Below are positions 63,901-64,000 of a stretch of 64,000 nucleotides of DNA, piece by piece. The position numbers and the translations under genes are program-made. The DNA is from Proteromonas lacertae. Taxonomy: Eukaryota; Sar; Bigyra; Opalinata; Proteromonadidae. The stretch covers positions 1-64,000 of the forward strand of contig NGBS01001190.1 of NCBI GenBank assembly GCA_002245135.1, read 5' to 3'. A model generated the notes under the pieces. That model saw only the letters and a program-made list of their open reading frames with translations, was not told the DNA's origin and searched no databases. Position 1 is the stretch's first letter; each line of letters begins with the position of its first letter.

Positions 63901-64000
63901 ACTTTATCTTGATCGAGATATAGAATCATTTCCATTACGAAGAGATGATGGTCTTCTTGATCTGGCACTTTTATTGATTCAAAATCTATCCCAAAATCAT
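60992..64000 (-). CDS. EF-hand / WD40-repeat protein (WDR49/WDR64-like), 5' end outside window
   Basis: The visible N-terminal part has an EF-hand pair region with a canonical loop DLNGDGTMQWPEF (about 63690-63730), preceded by helices (LSQLKSIFTQNEGIITVHQF). About ten WD40 blades follow (LLASGSMDHSIHLWDV; YKLLLSCGYDNEGIIWNP; QIITGDESGMFKLWDI; FVTASGNNIKVWDANTG; FVTGDGSGMIHLWNFE), then a C-terminal extension with NWRDSEQGEAF and VGVLKQGNVIGETTW, ending before TAG at 60992. EF-hand plus WD40 proteins of this layout are usually linked to cilia or the cytoskeleton; their molecular role is unknown. Introns include a TA/ATT repeat intron near 62768-62806 and one at 61441-61476. A +1 change near 63645 (TTT read TT) joins the EF-hand part to RNPFKDPHRWTH. 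Confidence 0.85.

Overview
The window is nuclear DNA from a very AT-rich unicellular eukaryote whose lineage I could not name. Genes are packed on both strands and broken by many tiny introns, mostly about 22-60 nt, that start with GTAT and end with AG, usually TAG. Stop codons are standard TAA, TAG and TGA. Recognisable proteins belong to core eukaryotic machinery: COPI coat, PA200 proteasome activator, HECT ligase, Integrator subunit 3, GATOR1 subunit IML1, GCN5, NF-YB, kinesin, calpain-like and FGAM synthase. De novo purine synthesis and GATOR1/Integrator components argue against a highly reduced parasite. Amoebozoan, heterolobosean or another free-living or commensal protist are all possible. 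|| Layout. 1-1064 has no supported gene. 1065-10543 (+) is a giant HECT E3. 10648-16356 (-) is PA200/Blm10, divergent from beta-COP at 16526-19308 (+). 19427-19961 (-) is a small charged protein, 20067-21324 (-) a kelch protein, 21710-25749 (-) FGAM synthase (PurL/PFAS), divergent from NF-YB at 25873-26341 (+). 26584-28944 (-) is a kinesin-14-like motor lying only 21 bp, in frame, behind a catalytically dead calpain-like gene (28966-32602, -). GCN5 without bromodomain follows (32698-33614, +), then a large unrecognised protein (33738-36980, -) divergent from INTS3 (37073-40330, +). 40406-43237 (-) is a repeat-rich, proline-rich scaffold-like protein. 43372-45600 (-) is a WD40 protein, 45689-46202 (+) a small probable N-myristoylated protein, 46287-47903 (-) an extended-PHD protein and 47972-48343 (+) a small basic protein. 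48427-50337 (-) is a CCCH finger fused to a ThrRS-like domain and a P-loop-less uridine-kinase-like domain. 50358-55173 (+) holds a sialate O-acetylesterase remnant, a badly interrupted BTB/He_PIG gene and a He_PIG membrane protein. 55417-59345 (-) is IML1/DEPDC5 without a visible DEP domain, 59805-60824 (-) a TPM-TM-RING protein, and 60992-64000 (-) an EF-hand/WD40 protein that runs off the window. || Themes. Several genes touch chromatin and transcription (GCN5, NF-YB, ePHD, INTS3) and protein turnover (HECT, PA200, TPM-RING, calpain-like), but the order looks like ordinary eukaryotic packing, not a cluster with one purpose. The most noteworthy points are the CCCH/ThrRS-like/pseudo-uridine-kinase fusion, an AT-AC minor-class intron in NF-YB, the possible calpain-kinesin fusion, the TPM-RING architecture, a GC-containing motif recurring in gene-start regions, and many single-base reading-frame interruptions (almost all one extra base, often in A or T runs) that suggest residual consensus errors but deserve a check. 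All gene models were spliced by eye; exon borders are approximate where stated.
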